Positions 15,001 to 30,500 of a stretch of 64,000 bases of DNA are shown one piece after another. Positions within the stretch are counted from its first letter, which is position 1. Each line of letters opens with the position of its first letter. Position numbers and translations under genes: made by a program. The DNA is from Angiostrongylus vasorum (lineage: Eukaryota; Nematoda; Chromadorea; Rhabditida; Metastrongylidae), in assembly GCA_018806985.1 (NCBI GenBank), contig JADANN010000302.1:1-64000 (forward strand), read 5' to 3'. Under the pieces are notes generated by a model. That model made no database searches. It saw nothing but the letters and a program-made list of their open reading frames with translations, and was not told where the DNA came from.

Positions 15001-17529
15001 GGCCGACACTCTCGAATAATGCATAACGTGCACAAAACCGCGGAATAAGCGTTTTCCGGCCGACACTCTCGAATAATGCATAACGTGCACAAAACCGCGG
15101 AATAAGCGTTTTCCGGCCGACACTCTCGAATAATGCACAACGTGCACAAAACCGCGGAATAAGCGTTTTCCGGCCGACACTCTCGAATAATGCATAACGT
15201 GCACAAAACCGCGGAATAAGCGTTTTCCGGCCGACACTCTCGAATAATGCATAACGTGCACAAAACCGCGGAATAAGCGTTTTCCGGCCGACACTCTCGA
15301 ATAATGCATAACGTGCACAAAACCGCGGAATAAGCGTTTTCCGGCCGACACTCTCGAATAATGCATAACGTGCACAAAACCGCGGAATAAGCGTTTTCCG
15401 GCCGACACTCTCGAATAATGCATAACGTGCACAAAACCGCGGAATAAGCGTTTTCCGGCCGACACTCTCGAATAATGCATAACGTGCACAAAACCGCGGA
15501 ATAAGCGTTTTCCGGCCGACACTCTCGAATAATGCATAACGTGCACAAAACCGCGGAATAAGCGTTTTCCGGCCGACACTCTCGAATAATGCATAACGTG
15601 CACAAAACCGCGGAATAAGCGTTTTCCGGCCGACACTCTCGAATAATGCATAACGTGCACAAAACCGCGGAATAAGCGTTTTCCGGCCGACACTCTCGAA
15701 TAATGCACAACGTGCACAAAACCGCGGAATAAGCGTTTTCCGGCCGACACTCTCGAATAATGCATAACGTGCACAAAACCGCGGAATAAGCGTTTTCCGG
15801 CCGACACTCTCGAATAATGCATAACGTGCACAAAACCGCGGAATAAGCGTTTTCCGGCCGACACTCTCGAATAATGCACAACGTGCACAAAACCGCGGAA
15901 TAAGCGTTTTCCGGCCGACACTCTCGAATAATGCATAACGTGCACAAAACCGCGGAATAAGCGTTTTCCGGCCGACACTCTCGAATAATGCATAACGTGC
16001 ACAAAACCGCGGAATAAGCGTTTTCCGGCCGACACTCTCGAATAATGCATAACGTGCACAAAACCGCGGAATAAGCGTTTTCCGGCCGACACTCTCGAAT
16101 AATGCACAACGTGCACAAAACCGCGGAATAAGCGTTTTCCGGCCGACACTCTCGAATAATGCATAACGTGCACAAAACCGCGGAATAAGCGTTTTCCGGC
16201 CGACACTCTCGAATAATGCACAACGTGCACAAAACCGCGGAATAAGCGTTTTTCCGGCCGACACTCTCGAATAATGCATAACGTGCACAAAACCGCGGAA
16301 TAAGCGTTTTCCGGCCGACACTCTCGAATAATGCACAACGTGCACAAAACCGCGGAATAAGCGTTTTCCGGCCGACACTCTCGAATAATGCATAACGTGC
16401 ACAAAACCGCGGAATAAGCGTTTTCCGGCCGACACTCTCGAATAATGCATAACGTGCACAAAACCGCGGAATAAGCGTTTTCCGGCCGACACTCTCGAAT
16501 AATGCACAACGTGCACAAAACCGCGGAATAAGCGTTTTCCGGCCGACACTCTCGAATAATGCATAACGTGCACAAAACCGCGGAATAAGCGTTTTCCGGC
16601 CGACACTCTCGAATAATGCATAACGTGCACAAAACCGCGGAATAAGCGTTTTCCGGCCGACACTCTCGAATAATGCACAACGTGCACAAAACCGCGGAAT
16701 AAGCGTTTTCCGGCCGACACTCTCGAATAATGCACAACGTGCACAAAACCGCGGAATAAGCGTTTTCCGGCCGACACTCTCGAATAATGCATAACGTGCA
16801 CAAAACCGCGGAATAAGCGTTTTCCGGCCGACACTCTCGAATAATGCATAACGTGCACAAAACCGCGGAATAAGCGTTTTCCGGCCGACACTCTCGAATA
16901 ATGCATAACGTGCACAAAACCGCGGAATAAGCGTTTTCCGGCCGACACTCTCGAATAATGCATAACGTGCACAAAACCGCGGAATAAGCGTTTTCCGGCC
17001 GACACTCTCGAATAATGCACAACGTTCACAAAACCGCGGAATAAGCGTTTTCCGGCCGACACTCTCGAATAATGCATAACGTGCACAAAACCGCGGAATA
17101 AGCGTTTTCCGGCCGACACTCTCGAATAATGCATAACGTGCACAAAACCGCGGAATAAGCGTTTTCCGGCCGACACTCTCGAATAATGCACAACGTGCAC
17201 AAAACCGCGGAATAAGCGTTTTCCGGCCGACACTCTCGAATAATGCATAACGTGCACAAAACCGCGGAATAAGCGTTTTCCGGCCGACACTCTCGAATAA
17301 TGCATAACGTGCACAAAACCGCGGAATAAGCGTTTTCCGGCCGACACTCTCGAATAATGCATAACGTGCACAAAACCGCGGAATAAGCGTTTTCCGGCCG
17401 ACACTCTCGAATAATGCATAACGTGCACAAAACCGCGGAATAAGCGTTTTCCGGCCGACACTCTCGAATAATGCATAACGTGCACAAAACCGCGGAATAA
17501 GCGTTTTCCGGCCGACACTCTCGAATAAT

Positions 17530-18784
17530 GCACAACGTGCACAAAACCGCGGAATAAGCGTTTTCCGGCCGACACTCTCGAATAATGCATAACGTGCACA
17601 AAACCGCGGAATAAGCGTTTTCCGGCCGACACTCTCGAATAATGCATAACGTGCACAAAAACCGCGGAATAAGCGTTTTCCGGCCGACACTCTCGAATAA
17701 TGCACAACGTGCACAAAACCGCGGAATAAGCGTTTTCCGGCCGACACTCTCGAATAATGCATAACGTGCACAAAACCGCGGAATAAGCGTTTTCCGGCCG
17801 ACACTCTCGAATAATGCATAACGTGCACAAAACCGCGGAATAAGCGTTTTCCGGCCGACACTCTCGAATAATGCACAACGTGCACAAAACCGCGGAATAA
17901 GCGTTTTCCGGCCGACACTCTCGAATAATGCATAACGTGCACAAAACCGCGGAATAAGCGTTTTCCGGCCGACACTCTCGAATAATGCATAACGTGCACA
18001 AAACCGCGGAATAAGCGTTTTCCGGCCGACACTCTCGAATAATGCACAACGTGCACAAAACCGCGGAATAAGCGTTTTCCGGCCGACACTCTCGAATAAT
18101 GCATAACGTGCACAAAACCGCGGAATAAGCGTTTTCCGGCCGACACTCTCGAATAATGCATAACGTGCACAAAACCGCGGAATAAGCGTTTTCCGGCCGA
18201 CACTCTCGAATAATGCACAACGTGCACAAAACCGCGGAATAAGCGTTTTCCGGCCGACACTCTCGAATAATGCATAACGTGCACAAAACCGCGGAATAAG
18301 CGTTTTCCGGCCGACACTCTCGAATAATGCATAACGTGCACAAAACCGCGGAATAAGCGTTTTCCGGCCGACACTCTCGAATAATGCACAACGTGCACAA
18401 AACCGCGGAATAAGCGTTTTCCGGCCGACACTCTCGAATAATGCATAACGTGCACAAAACCGCGGAATAAGCGTTTTCCGGCCGACACTCTCGAATAATG
18501 CATAACGTGCACAAAACCGCGGAATAAGCGTTTTCCGGCCGACACTCTCGAATAATGCACAACGTGCACAAAACCGCGGAATAAGCGTTTTCCGGCCGAC
18601 ACTCTCGAATAATGCATAACGTGCACAAAACCGCGGAATAAGCGTTTTCCGGCCGACACTCTCGAATAATGCATAACGTGCACAAAACCGCGGAATAAGC
18701 GTTTTCCGGCCGACACTCTCGAATAATGCACAACGTGCACAAAACCGCGGAATAAGCGTTTTCCGGCCGACACTCTCGAATAAT
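17530..18784. repeat. Higher-order (trimeric, 171-bp) block within the satellite
   Basis: The GCACAAC variant of the unit recurs every third copy, with two GCATAAC copies between. Marker positions are 17,530, 17,702, 17,873, 18,044, 18,215, 18,386, 18,557 and 18,728. Spacing is exactly 171 bp except for the first interval, which is 172 bp because of a one-base insertion (five A instead of four) near 17,660. A shorter run with the same spacing is at 8,688, 8,859 and 9,030. This is the usual sign of amplification by multi-unit blocks through unequal exchange or replication slippage. Confidence 0.85.
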
Positions 18785-21700
18785 GCATAACGTGCACAAA
18801 ACCGCGGAATAAGCGTTTTCCGGCCGACACTCTCGAATAATGCATAACGTGCACAAAACCGCGGAATAAGCGTTTTCCGGCCGACACTCTCGAATAATGC
18901 ATAACGTGCACAAAACCGCGGAATAAGCGTTTTCCGGCCGACACTCTCGAATAATGCATAACGTGCACAAAACCGCGGAATAAGCGTTTTCCGGCCGACA
19001 CTCTCGAATAATGCATAACGTGCACAAAACCGCGGAATAAGCGTTTTCCGGCCGACACTCTCGAATAATGCATAACGTGCACAAAACCGCGGAATAAGCG
19101 TTTTCCGGCCGACACTCTCGAATAATGCATAACGTGCACAAAACCGCGGAATAAGCGTTTTCCGGCCGACACTCTCGAATAATGCATAACGTGCACAAAA
19201 CCGCGGAATAAGCGTTTTCCGGCCGACACTCTCGAATAATGCATAACGTGCACAAAACCGCGGAATAAGCGTTTTCCGGCCGACACTCTCGAATAATGCA
19301 TAACGTGCACAAAACCGCGGAATAAGCGTTTTCCGGCCGACACTCTCGAATAATGCACAACGTGCACAAAACCGCGGAATAAGCGTTTTCCGGCCGACAC
19401 TCTCGAATAATGCATAACGTGCACAAAACCGCGGAATAAGCGTTTTCCGGCCGACACTCTCGAATAATGCATAACGTGCACAAAACCGCGGAATAAGCGT
19501 TTTCCGGCCGACACTCTCGAATAATGCACAACGTGCACAAAACCGCGGAATAAGCGTTTTCCGGCCGACACTCTCGAATAATGCATAACGTGCACAAAAC
19601 CGCGGAATAAGCGTTTTCCGGCCGACACTCTCGAATAATGCATAACGTGCACAAAACCGCGGAATAAGCGTTTTCCGGCCGACACTCTCGAATAATGCAT
19701 AACGTGCACAAAACCGCGGAATAAGCGTTTTCCGGCCGACACTCTCGAATAATGCATAACGTGCACAAAACCGCGGAATAAGCGTTTTCCGGCCGACACT
19801 CTCGAATAATGCATAACGTGCACAAAACCGCGGAATAAGCGTTTTCCGGCCGACACTCTCGAATAATGCATAACGTGCACAAAACCGCGGAATAAGCGTT
19901 TTCCGGCCGACACTCTCGAATAATGCATAACGTGCACAAAACCGCGGAATAAGCGTTTTCCGGCCGACACTCTCGAATAATGCATAACGTGCACAAAACC
20001 GCGGAATAAGCGTTTTTCCGGCCGACACTCTCGAATAATGCATAACGTGCACAAAACCGCGGAATAAGCGTTTTCCGGCCGACACTCTCGAATAATGCAT
20101 AACGTGCACAAAACCGCGGAATAAGCGTTTTCCGGCCGACACTCTCGAATAATGCACAACGTGCACAAAACCGCGGAATAAGCGTTTTCCGGCCGACACT
20201 CTCGAATAATGCATAACGTGCACAAAACCGCGGAATAAGCGTTTTCCGGCCGACACTCTCGAATAATGCATAACGTGCACAAAACCGCGGAATAAGCGTT
20301 TTCCGGCCGACACTCTCGAATAATGCACAACGTGCACAAAACCGCGGAATAAGCGTTTTCCGGCCGACACTCTCGAATAATGCATAACGTGCACAAAACC
20401 GCGGAATAAGCGTTTTCCGGCCGACACTCTCGAATAATGCATAACGTGCACAAAACCGCGGAATAAGCGTTTTCCGGCCGACACTCTCGAATAATGCATA
20501 ACGTGCACAAAACCGCGGAATAAGCGTTTTCCGGCCGACACTCTCGAATAATGCATAACGTGCACAAAACCGCGGAATAAGCGTTTTCCGGCCGACACTC
20601 TCGAATAATGCACAACGTGCACAAAACCGCGGAATAAGCGTTTTCCGGCCGACACTCTCGAATAATGCATAACGTGCACAAAACCGCGGAATAAGCGTTT
20701 TCCGGCCGACACTCTCGAATAATGCATAACGTGCACAAAACCGCGGAATAAGCGTTTTCCGGCCGACACTCTCGAATAATGCATAACGTGCACAAAACCG
20801 CGGAATAAGCGTTTTCCGGCCGACACTCTCGAATAATGCATAACGTGCACAAAACCGCGGAATAAGCGTTTTTCCGGCCGACACTCTCGAATAATGCATA
20901 ACGTGCACAAAACCGCGGAATAAGCGTTTTCCGGCCGACACTCTCGAATAATGCATAACGTGCACAAAACCGCGGAATAAGCGTTTTCCGGCCGACACTC
21001 TCGAATAATGCATAACGTGCACAAAACCGCGGAATAAGCGTTTTCCGGCCGACACTCTCGAATAATGCACAACGTTCACAAAACCGCGGAATAAGCGTTT
21101 TCCGGCCGACACTCTCGAATAATGCATAACGTGCACAAAACCGCGGAATAAGCGTTTTCCGGCCGACACTCTCGAATAATGCATAACGTGCACAAAACCG
21201 CGGAATAAGCGTTTTCCGGCCGACACTCTCGAATAATGCATAACGTGCACAAAACCGCGGAATAAGCGTTTTCCGGCCGACACTCTCGAATAATGCATAA
21301 CGTGCACAAAACCGCGGAATAAGCGTTTTCCGGCCGACACTCTCGAATAATGCATAACGTGCACAAAACCGCGGAATAAGCGTTTTCCGGCCGACACTCT
21401 CGAATAATGCATAACGTGCACAAAACCGCGGAATAAGCGTTTTCCGGCCGACACTCTCGAATAATGCATAACGTGCACAAAACCGCGGAATAAGCGTTTT
21501 CCGGCCGACACTCTCGAATAATGCATAACGTGCACAAAACCGCGGAATAAGCGTTTTCCGGCCGACACTCTCGAATAATGCATAACGTGCACAAAACCGC
21601 GGAATAAGCGTTTTCCGGCCGACACTCTCGAATAATGCATAACGTGCACAAAACCGCGGAATAAGCGTTTTCCGGCCGACACTCTCGAATAATGCATAAC

Positions 21701-24194
21701 GTGCACAAAACCGCGGAATAAGCGTTTTCCGGCCGACACTCTCGAATAATGCACAACGTGCACAAAACCGCGGAATAAGCGTTTTCCGGCCGACACTCTC
21801 GAATAATGCATAACGTGCACAAAACCGCGGAATAAGCGTTTTCCGGCCGACACTCTCGAATAATGCATAACGTGCACAAAACCGCGGAATAAGCGTTTTC
21901 CGGCCGACACTCTCGAATAATGCACAACGTGCACAAAACCGCGGAATAAGCGTTTTCCGGCCGACACTCTCGAATAATGCATAACGTGCACAAAACCGCG
22001 GAATAAGCGTTTTCCGGCCGACACTCTCGAATAATGCATAACGTGCACAAAACCGCGGAATAAGCGTTTTCCGGCCGACACTCTCGAATAATGCATAACG
22101 TGCACAAAACCGCGGAATAAGCGTTTTCCGGCCGACACTCTCGAATAATGCATAACGTGCACAAAACCGCGGAATAAGCGTTTTCCGGCCGACACTCTCG
22201 AATAATGCATAACGTGCACAAAACCGCGGAATAAGCGTTTTCCGGCCGACACTCTCGAATAATGCATAACGTGCACAAAACCGCGGAATAAGCGTTTTCC
22301 GGCCGACACTCTCGAATAATGCATAACGTGCACAAAACCGCGGAATAAGCGTTTTCCGGCCGACACTCTCGAATAATGCACAACGTGCACAAAACCGCGG
22401 AATAAGCGTTTTCCGGCCGACACTCTCGAATAATGCATAACGTGCACAAAACCGCGGAATAAGCGTTTTCCGGCCGACACTCTCGAATAATGCATAACGT
22501 GCACAAAACCGCGGAATAAGCGTTTTCCGGCCGACACTCTCGAATAATGCATAACGTGCACAAAACCGCGGAATAAGCGTTTTCCGGCCGACACTCTCGA
22601 ATAATGCATAACGTGCACAAAACCGCGGAATAAGCGTTTTCCGGCCGACACTCTCGAATAATGCACAACGTGCACAAAACCGCGGAATAAGCGTTTTCCG
22701 GCCGACACTCTCGAATAATGCATAACGTGCACAAAACCGCGGAATAAGCGTTTTCCGGCCGACACTCTCGAATAATGCATAACGTGCACAAAACCGCGGA
22801 ATAAGCGTTTTCCGGCCGACACTCTCGAATAATGCATAACGTGCACAAAACCGCGGAATAAGCGTTTTCCGGCCGACACTCTCGAATAATGCATAACGTG
22901 CACAAAACCGCGGAATAAGCGTTTTCCGGCCGACACTCTCGAATAATGCATAACGTGCACAAAACCGCGGAATAAGCGTTTTCCGGCCGACACTCTCGAA
23001 TAATGCATAACGTGCACAAAACCGCGGAATAAGCGTTTTCCGGCCGACACTCTCGAATAATGCACAACGTGCACAAAACCGCGGAATAAGCGTTTTCCGG
23101 CCGACACTCTCGAATAATGCATAACGTGCACAAAACCGCGGAATAAGCGTTTTCCGGCCGACACTCTCGAATAATGCATAACGTGCACAAAACCGCGGAA
23201 TAAGCGTTTTCCGGCCGACACTCTCGAATAATGCACAACGTGCACAAAACCGCGGAATAAGCGTTTTCCGGCCGACACTCTCGAATAATGCATAACGTGC
23301 ACAAAACCGCGGAATAAGCGTTTTCCGGCCGACACTCTCGAATAATGCACAACGTGCACAAAACCGCGGAATAAGCGTTTTTCCGGCCGACACTCTCGAA
23401 TAATGCATAACGTGCACAAAACCGCGGAATAAGCGTTTTCCGGCCGACACTCTCGAATAATGCATAACGTGCACAAAACCGCGGAATAAGCGTTTTCCGG
23501 CCGACACTCTCGAATAATGCATAACGTGCACAAAACCGCGGAATAAGCGTTTTCCGGCCGACACTCTCGAATAATGCATAACGTGCACAAAACCGCGGAA
23601 TAAGCGTTTTCCGGCCGACACTCTCGAATAATGCATAACGTGCACAAAACCGCGGAATAAGCGTTTTCCGGCCGACACTCTCGAATAATGCATAACGTGC
23701 ACAAAACCGCGGAATAAGCGTTTTCCGGCCGACACTCTCGAATAATGCATAACGTGCACAAAACCGCGGAATAAGCGTTTTCCGGCCGACACTCTCGAAT
23801 AATGCATAACGTGCACAAAACCGCGGAATAAGCGTTTTCCGGCCGACACTCTCGAATAATGCATAACGTGCACAAAACCGCGGAATAAGCGTTTTCCGGC
23901 CGACACTCTCGAATAATGCATAACGTGCACAAAACCGCGGAATAAGCGTTTTCCGGCCGACACTCTCGAATAGCGCATAACGTGCACAAAACCGCGGAAT
24001 AAGCGTTTTCCGGCCGACACTCTCGAATAATGCATAACGTGCACAAAACCGCGGAATAAGCGTTTTCCGGCCGACACTCTCGAATAATGCATAACGTGCA
24101 CAAAACCGCGGAATAAGCGTTTTCCGGCCGACACTCTCGAATAATGCATAACGTGCACAAAACCGCGGAATAAGCGTTTTCCGGCCGACACTCT

Positions 24195-24500
24195 CGAATA
24201 ATGCATAACGTTCACAAAACCGCGGAATAAGCGTTTTCCAAGAGATACTCTCGAATAATGCATAACGTGCACAAAACCGCGGAATAAGCGTTTTCCGGCC
24301 GACACTCTCGAATAATGCACAACGTGCACAAAACCGCGGAATAAGCGTTTTCCGGCCGACACTCTCGAATAATGCATAACGTGCACAAAACCGCGGAATA
24401 AGCGTTTTCCGAGCCGATACTCTCGAATAACGCATAACGTGCACAAAACCGCGGAATAAGCGTTTTCCGAGCCGACACTATCGAATAGCGCACAACGTGC
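24195..24500. repeat. Cluster of edge-type variant monomers inside the array
   Basis: Five or six neighbouring units carry rare variants: GTTCAC at about 24,211, CCAAGAGATACT near 24,236, GAGCCGATACT near 24,411, and GAGCCGACACTATCG with AATAGCGC near 24,468-24,490. The same variants are otherwise found mostly in the first 700 bp and in the last few kilobases. The cluster probably marks an old array end or a join between two separately amplified blocks. Confidence 0.6.
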
Positions 24501-27500
24501 ACAAAACCGCGGAATAAGCGTTTTCCGGCCGACACTCTCGAATAATGCATAACGTGCACAAAACCGCGGAATAAGCGTTTTCCGGCCGACACTCTCGAAT
24601 AATGCATAACGTGCACAAAACCGCGGAATAAGCGTTTTCCGGCCGACACTCTCGAATAATGCATAACGTGCACAAAACCGCGGAATAAGCGTTTTCCGGC
24701 CGACACTCTCGAATAATGCATAACGTGCACAAAACCGCGGAATAAGCGTTTTCCGGCCGACACTCTCGAATAATGCATAACGTGCACAAAACCGCGGAAT
24801 AAGCGTTTTCCGGCCGACACTCTCGAATAATGCATAACGTGCACAAAACCGCGGAATAAGCGTTTTCCGGCCGACACTCTCGAATAATGCATAACGTGCA
24901 CAAAACCGCGGAATAAGCGTTTTCCGAGCCGACACTCTCGAATAACGCATAACGTGCACAAAACCGCGGAATAAGCGTTTTCCGGCCGACACTCTCGAAT
25001 AATGCATAACGTGCACAAAACCGCGGAATAAGCGTTTTCCGGCCGACACTCTCGAATAACGCATAACGTGCACAAAACCGCGGAATAAGCGTTTTCCGGC
25101 CGACACTCTCGAATAATGCATAACGTGCACAAAACCGCGGAATAAGCGTTTTCCGGCCGACACTCTCGAATAATGCACAACGTGCACAAAACCGCGGAAT
25201 AAGCGTTTTCCGGCCGACACTCTCGAATAATGCATAACGTGCACAAAACCGCGGAATAAGCGTTTTCCGGCCGACACTCTCGAATAATGCATAACGTGCA
25301 CAAAACCGCGGAATAAGCGTTTTCCGGCCGACACTCTCGAATAATGCACAACGTGCACAAAACCGCGGAATAAGCGTTTTCCGGCCGACACTCTCGAATA
25401 ATGCATAACGTGCACAAAACCGCGGAATAAGCGTTTTCCGGCCGACACTCTCGAATAATGCATAACGTGCACAAAACCGCGGAATAAGCGTTTTCCGGCC
25501 GACACTCTCGAATAATGCATAACGTGCACAAAACCGCGGAATAAGCGTTTTCCGGCCGACACTCTCGAATAATGCATAACGTGCACAAAACCGCGGAATA
25601 AGCGTTTTCCGGCCGACACTCTCGAATAATGCACAACGTGCACAAAACCGCGGAATAAGCGTTTTCCGGCCGACACTCTCGAATAATGCATAACGTGCAC
25701 AAAACCGCGGAATAAGCGTTTTCCGGCCGACACTCTCGAATAATGCATAACGTGCACAAAACCGCGGAATAAGCGTTTTCCGGCCGACACTCTCGAATAA
25801 TGCATAACGTGCACAAAACCGCGGAATAAGCGTTTTCCGGCCGACACTCTCGAATAATGCATAACGTGCACAAAACCGCGGAATAAGCGTTTTCCGGCCG
25901 ACACTCTCGAATAATGCATAACGTGCACAAAACCGCGGAATAAGCGTTTTCCGGCCGACACTCTCGAATAATGCATAACGTGCACAAAACCGCGGAATAA
26001 GCGTTTTCCGGCCGACACTCTCGAATAATGCACAACGTGCACAAAACCGCGGAATAAGCGTTTTCCGGCCGACACTCTCGAATAATGCATAACGTGCACA
26101 AAACCGCGGAATAAGCGTTTTCCGGCCGACACTCTCGAATAATGCATAACGTGCACAAAACCGCGGAATAAGCGTTTTCCGGCCGACACTCTCGAATAAT
26201 GCATAACGTGCACAAAACCGCGGAATAAGCGTTTTCCGGCCGACACTCTCGAATAATGCACAACGTGCACAAAACCGCGGAATAAGCGTTTTCCGGCCGA
26301 CACTCTCGAATAATGCATAACGTGCACAAAACCGCGGAATAAGCGTTTTCCGGCCGACACTCTCGAATAATGCATAACGTGCACAAAACCGCGGAATAAG
26401 CGTTTTCCGGCCGACACTCTCGAATAATGCATAACGTGCACAAAACCGCGGAATAAGCGTTTTCCGGCCGACACTCTCGAATAATGCATAACGTGCACAA
26501 AACCGCGGAATAAGCGTTTTCCGGCCGACACTCTCGAATAACGCATAACGTGCACAAAACCGCGGAATAAGCGTTTTCCGGCCGACACTCTCGAATAATG
26601 CATAACGTGCACAAAACCGCGGAATAAGCGTTTTCCGGCCGACACTCTCGAATAGCGCATAACGTGCACAAAACCGCGGAATAAGCGTTTTCCGGCCGAC
26701 ACTCTCGAATAACGCATAACGTGCACAAAACCGCGGAATAAGCGTTTTCCGGCCGACACTCTCGAATAATGCATAACGTGCACAAAACCGCGGAATAAGC
26801 GTTTTCCGGCCGACACTCTCGAATAATGCATAACGTGCACAAAACCGCGGAATAAGCGTTTTCCGGCCGACACTCTCGAATAATGCATAACGTGCACAAA
26901 ACCGCGGAATAAGCGTTTTCCGGCCGACACTCTCGAATAATGCATAACGTGCACAAAACCGCGGAATAAGCGTTTTCCGGCCGACACTCTCGAATAACGC
27001 ATAACGTGCACAAAACCGCGGAATAAGCGTTTTCCGGCCGACACTCTCGAATAACGCATAACGTGCACAAAACCGCGGAATAAGCGTTTTCCGGCCGACA
27101 CTCTCGAATAATGCATAACGTGCACAAAACCGCGGAATAAGCGTTTTCCGGCCGACACTCTCGAATAATGCATAACGTGCACAAAACCGCGGAATAAGCG
27201 TTTTCCGGCCGACACTCTCGAATAATGCATAACGTGCACAAAACCGCGGAATAAGCGTTTTCCGGCCGACACTCTCGAATAATGCATAACGTGCACAAAA
27301 CCGCGGAATAAGCGTTTTCCGGCCGACACTCTCGAATAATGCACAACGTGCACAAAACCGCGGAATAAGCGTTTTCCGGCCGACACTCTCGAATAATGCA
27401 TAACGTGCACAAAACCGCGGAATAAGCGTTTTCCGGCCGACACTCTCGAATAATGCATAACGTGCACAAAACCGCGGAATAAGCGTTTTCCGGCCGACAC

Positions 27501-30500
27501 TCTCGAATAATGCATAACGTGCACAAAACCGCGGAATAAGCGTTTTCCGGCCGACACTCTCGAATAATGCATAACGTGCACAAAACCGCGGAATAAGCGT
27601 TTTCCGGCCGACACTCTCGAATAATGCATAACGTGCACAAAACCGCGGAATAAGCGTTTTCCGGCCGACACTCTCGAATAATGCATAACGTGCACAAAAC
27701 CGCGGAATAAGCGTTTTCCGGCCGACACTCTCGAATAATGCATAACGTGCACAAAACCGCGGAATAAGCGTTTTCCGGCCGACACTCTCGAATAATGCAC
27801 AACGTGCACAAAACCGCGGAATAAGCGTTTTCCGGCCGACACTCTCGAATAATGCATAACGTGCACAAAACCGCGGAATAAGCGTTTTCCGGCCGACACT
27901 CTCGAATAATGCATAACGTGCACAAAACCGCGGAATAAGCGTTTTCCGGCCGACACTCTCGAATAATGCATAACGTGCACAAAACCGCGGAATAAGCGTT
28001 TTCCGGCCGACACTCTCGAATAATGCATAACGTGCACAAAACCGCGGAATAAGCGTTTTCCGGCCGACACTCTCGAATAATGCATAACGTGCACAAAACC
28101 GCGGAATAAGCGTTTTCCGGCCGACACTCTCGAATAATGCATAACGTGCACAAAACCGCGGAATAAGCGTTTTCCGGCCGACACTCTCGAATAATGCACA
28201 ACGTGCACAAAACCGCGGAATAAGCGTTTTCCGGCCGACACTCTCGAATAATGCATAACGTGCACAAAACCGCGGAATAAGCGTTTTCCGGCCGACACTC
28301 TCGAATAATGCATAACGTGCACAAAACCGCGGAATAAGCGTTTTCCGGCCGACACTCTCGAATAATGCATAACGTGCACAAAACCGCGGAATAAGCGTTT
28401 TCCGGCCGACACTCTCGAATAATGCATAACGTGCACAAAACCGCGGAATAAGCGTTTTTCCGGCCGACACTCTCGAATAATGCATAACGTGCACAAAACC
28501 GCGGAATAAGCGTTTTCCGGCCGACACTCTCGAATAATGCACAACGTGCACAAAACCGCGGAATAAGCGTTTTCCGGCCGACACTCTCGAATAATGCATA
28601 ACGTGCACAAAACCGCGGAATAAGCGTTTTCCGGCCGACACTCTCGAATAATGCATAACGTGCACAAAACCGCGGAATAAGCGTTTTCCGGCCGACACTC
28701 TCGAATAATGCATAACGTGCACAAAACCGCGGAATAAGCGTTTTCCGGCCGACACTCTCGAATAATGCATAACGTGCACAAAACCGCGGAATAAGCGTTT
28801 TCCGGCCGACACTCTCGAATAATGCACAACGTGCACAAAACCGCGGAATAAGCGTTTTCCGGCCGACACTCTCGAATAATGCATAACGTGCACAAAACCG
28901 CGGAATAAGCGTTTTCCGGCCGACACTCTCGAATAATGCATAACGTGCACAAAACCGCGGAATAAGCGTTTTCCGGCCGACACTCTCGAATAATGCACAA
29001 CGTGCACAAAACCGCGGAATAAGCGTTTTCCGGCCGACACTCTCGAATAATGCATAACGTGCACAAAACCGCGGAATAAGCGTTTTCCGGCCGACACTCT
29101 CGAATAATGCATAACGTGCACAAAACCGCGGAATAAGCGTTTTCCGGCCGACACTCTCGAATAATGCATAACGTGCACAAAACCGCGGAATAAGCGTTTT
29201 CCGGCCGACACTCTCGAATAATGCACAACGTGCACAAAACCGCGGAATAAGCGTTTTCCGGCCGACACTCTCGAATAATGCATAACGTGCACAAAACCGC
29301 GGAATAAGCGTTTTCCGGCCGACACTCTCGAATAATGCATAACGTGCACAAAACCGCGGAATAAGCGTTTTCCGGCCGACACTCTCGAATAATGCATAAC
29401 GTGCACAAAACCGCGGAATAAGCGTTTTCCGGCCGACACTCTCGAATAATGCATAACGTGCACAAAACCGCGGAATAAGCGTTTTCCGGCCGACACTCTC
29501 GAATAATGCATAACGTGCACAAAACCGCGGAATAAGCGTTTTCCGGCCGACACTCTCGAATAATGCATAACGTGCACAAAACCGCGGAATAAGCGTTTTC
29601 CGGCCGACACTCTCGAATAATGCATAACGTGCACAAAACCGCGGAATAAGCGTTTTCCGGCCGACACTCTCGAATAATGCATAACGTGCACAAAACCGCG
29701 GAATAAGCGTTTTCCGGCCGACACTCTCGAATAATGCATAACGTGCACAAAACCGCGGAATAAGCGTTTTCCGGCCGACACTCTCGAATAATGCATAACG
29801 TGCACAAAACCGCGGAATAAGCGTTTTCCGGCCGACACTCTCGAATAATGCATAACGTGCACAAAACCGCGGAATAAGCGTTTTCCGAGCCGACACTCTC
29901 GAATAATGCATAACGTGCACAAAACCGCGGAATAAGCGTTTTCCGAGCCGACACTCTCGAATAATGCATAACGTGCACAAAACCGCGGAATAAGCGTTTT
30001 CCGAGCCGACACTCTCGAATAATGCATAACGTGCACAAAACCGCGGAATAAGCGTTTTCCGGCCGACACTCTCGAATAATGCATAACGTGCACAAAACCG
30101 CGGAATAAGCGTTTTCCGGCCGACACTCTCGAATAATGCATAACGTGCACAAAACCGCGGAATAAGCGTTTTCCGGCCGACACTCTCGAATAATGCATAA
30201 CGTGCACAAAACCGCGGAATAAGCGTTTTTCCGAGCCGACACTCTCGAATAATGCATAACGTGCACAAAACCGCGGAATAAGCGTTTTCCGGCCGACACT
30301 CTCGAATAATGCATAACGTGCACAAAACCGCGGAATAAGCGTTTTCCGGCCGACACTCTCGAATAACGCATAACGTGCACAAAACCGCGGAATAAGCGTT
30401 TTCCGGCCGACACTCTCGAATAATGCATAACGTGCACAAAACCGCGGAATAAGCGTTTTCCGGCCGACACTCTCGAATAATGCATAACGTGCACAAAACC

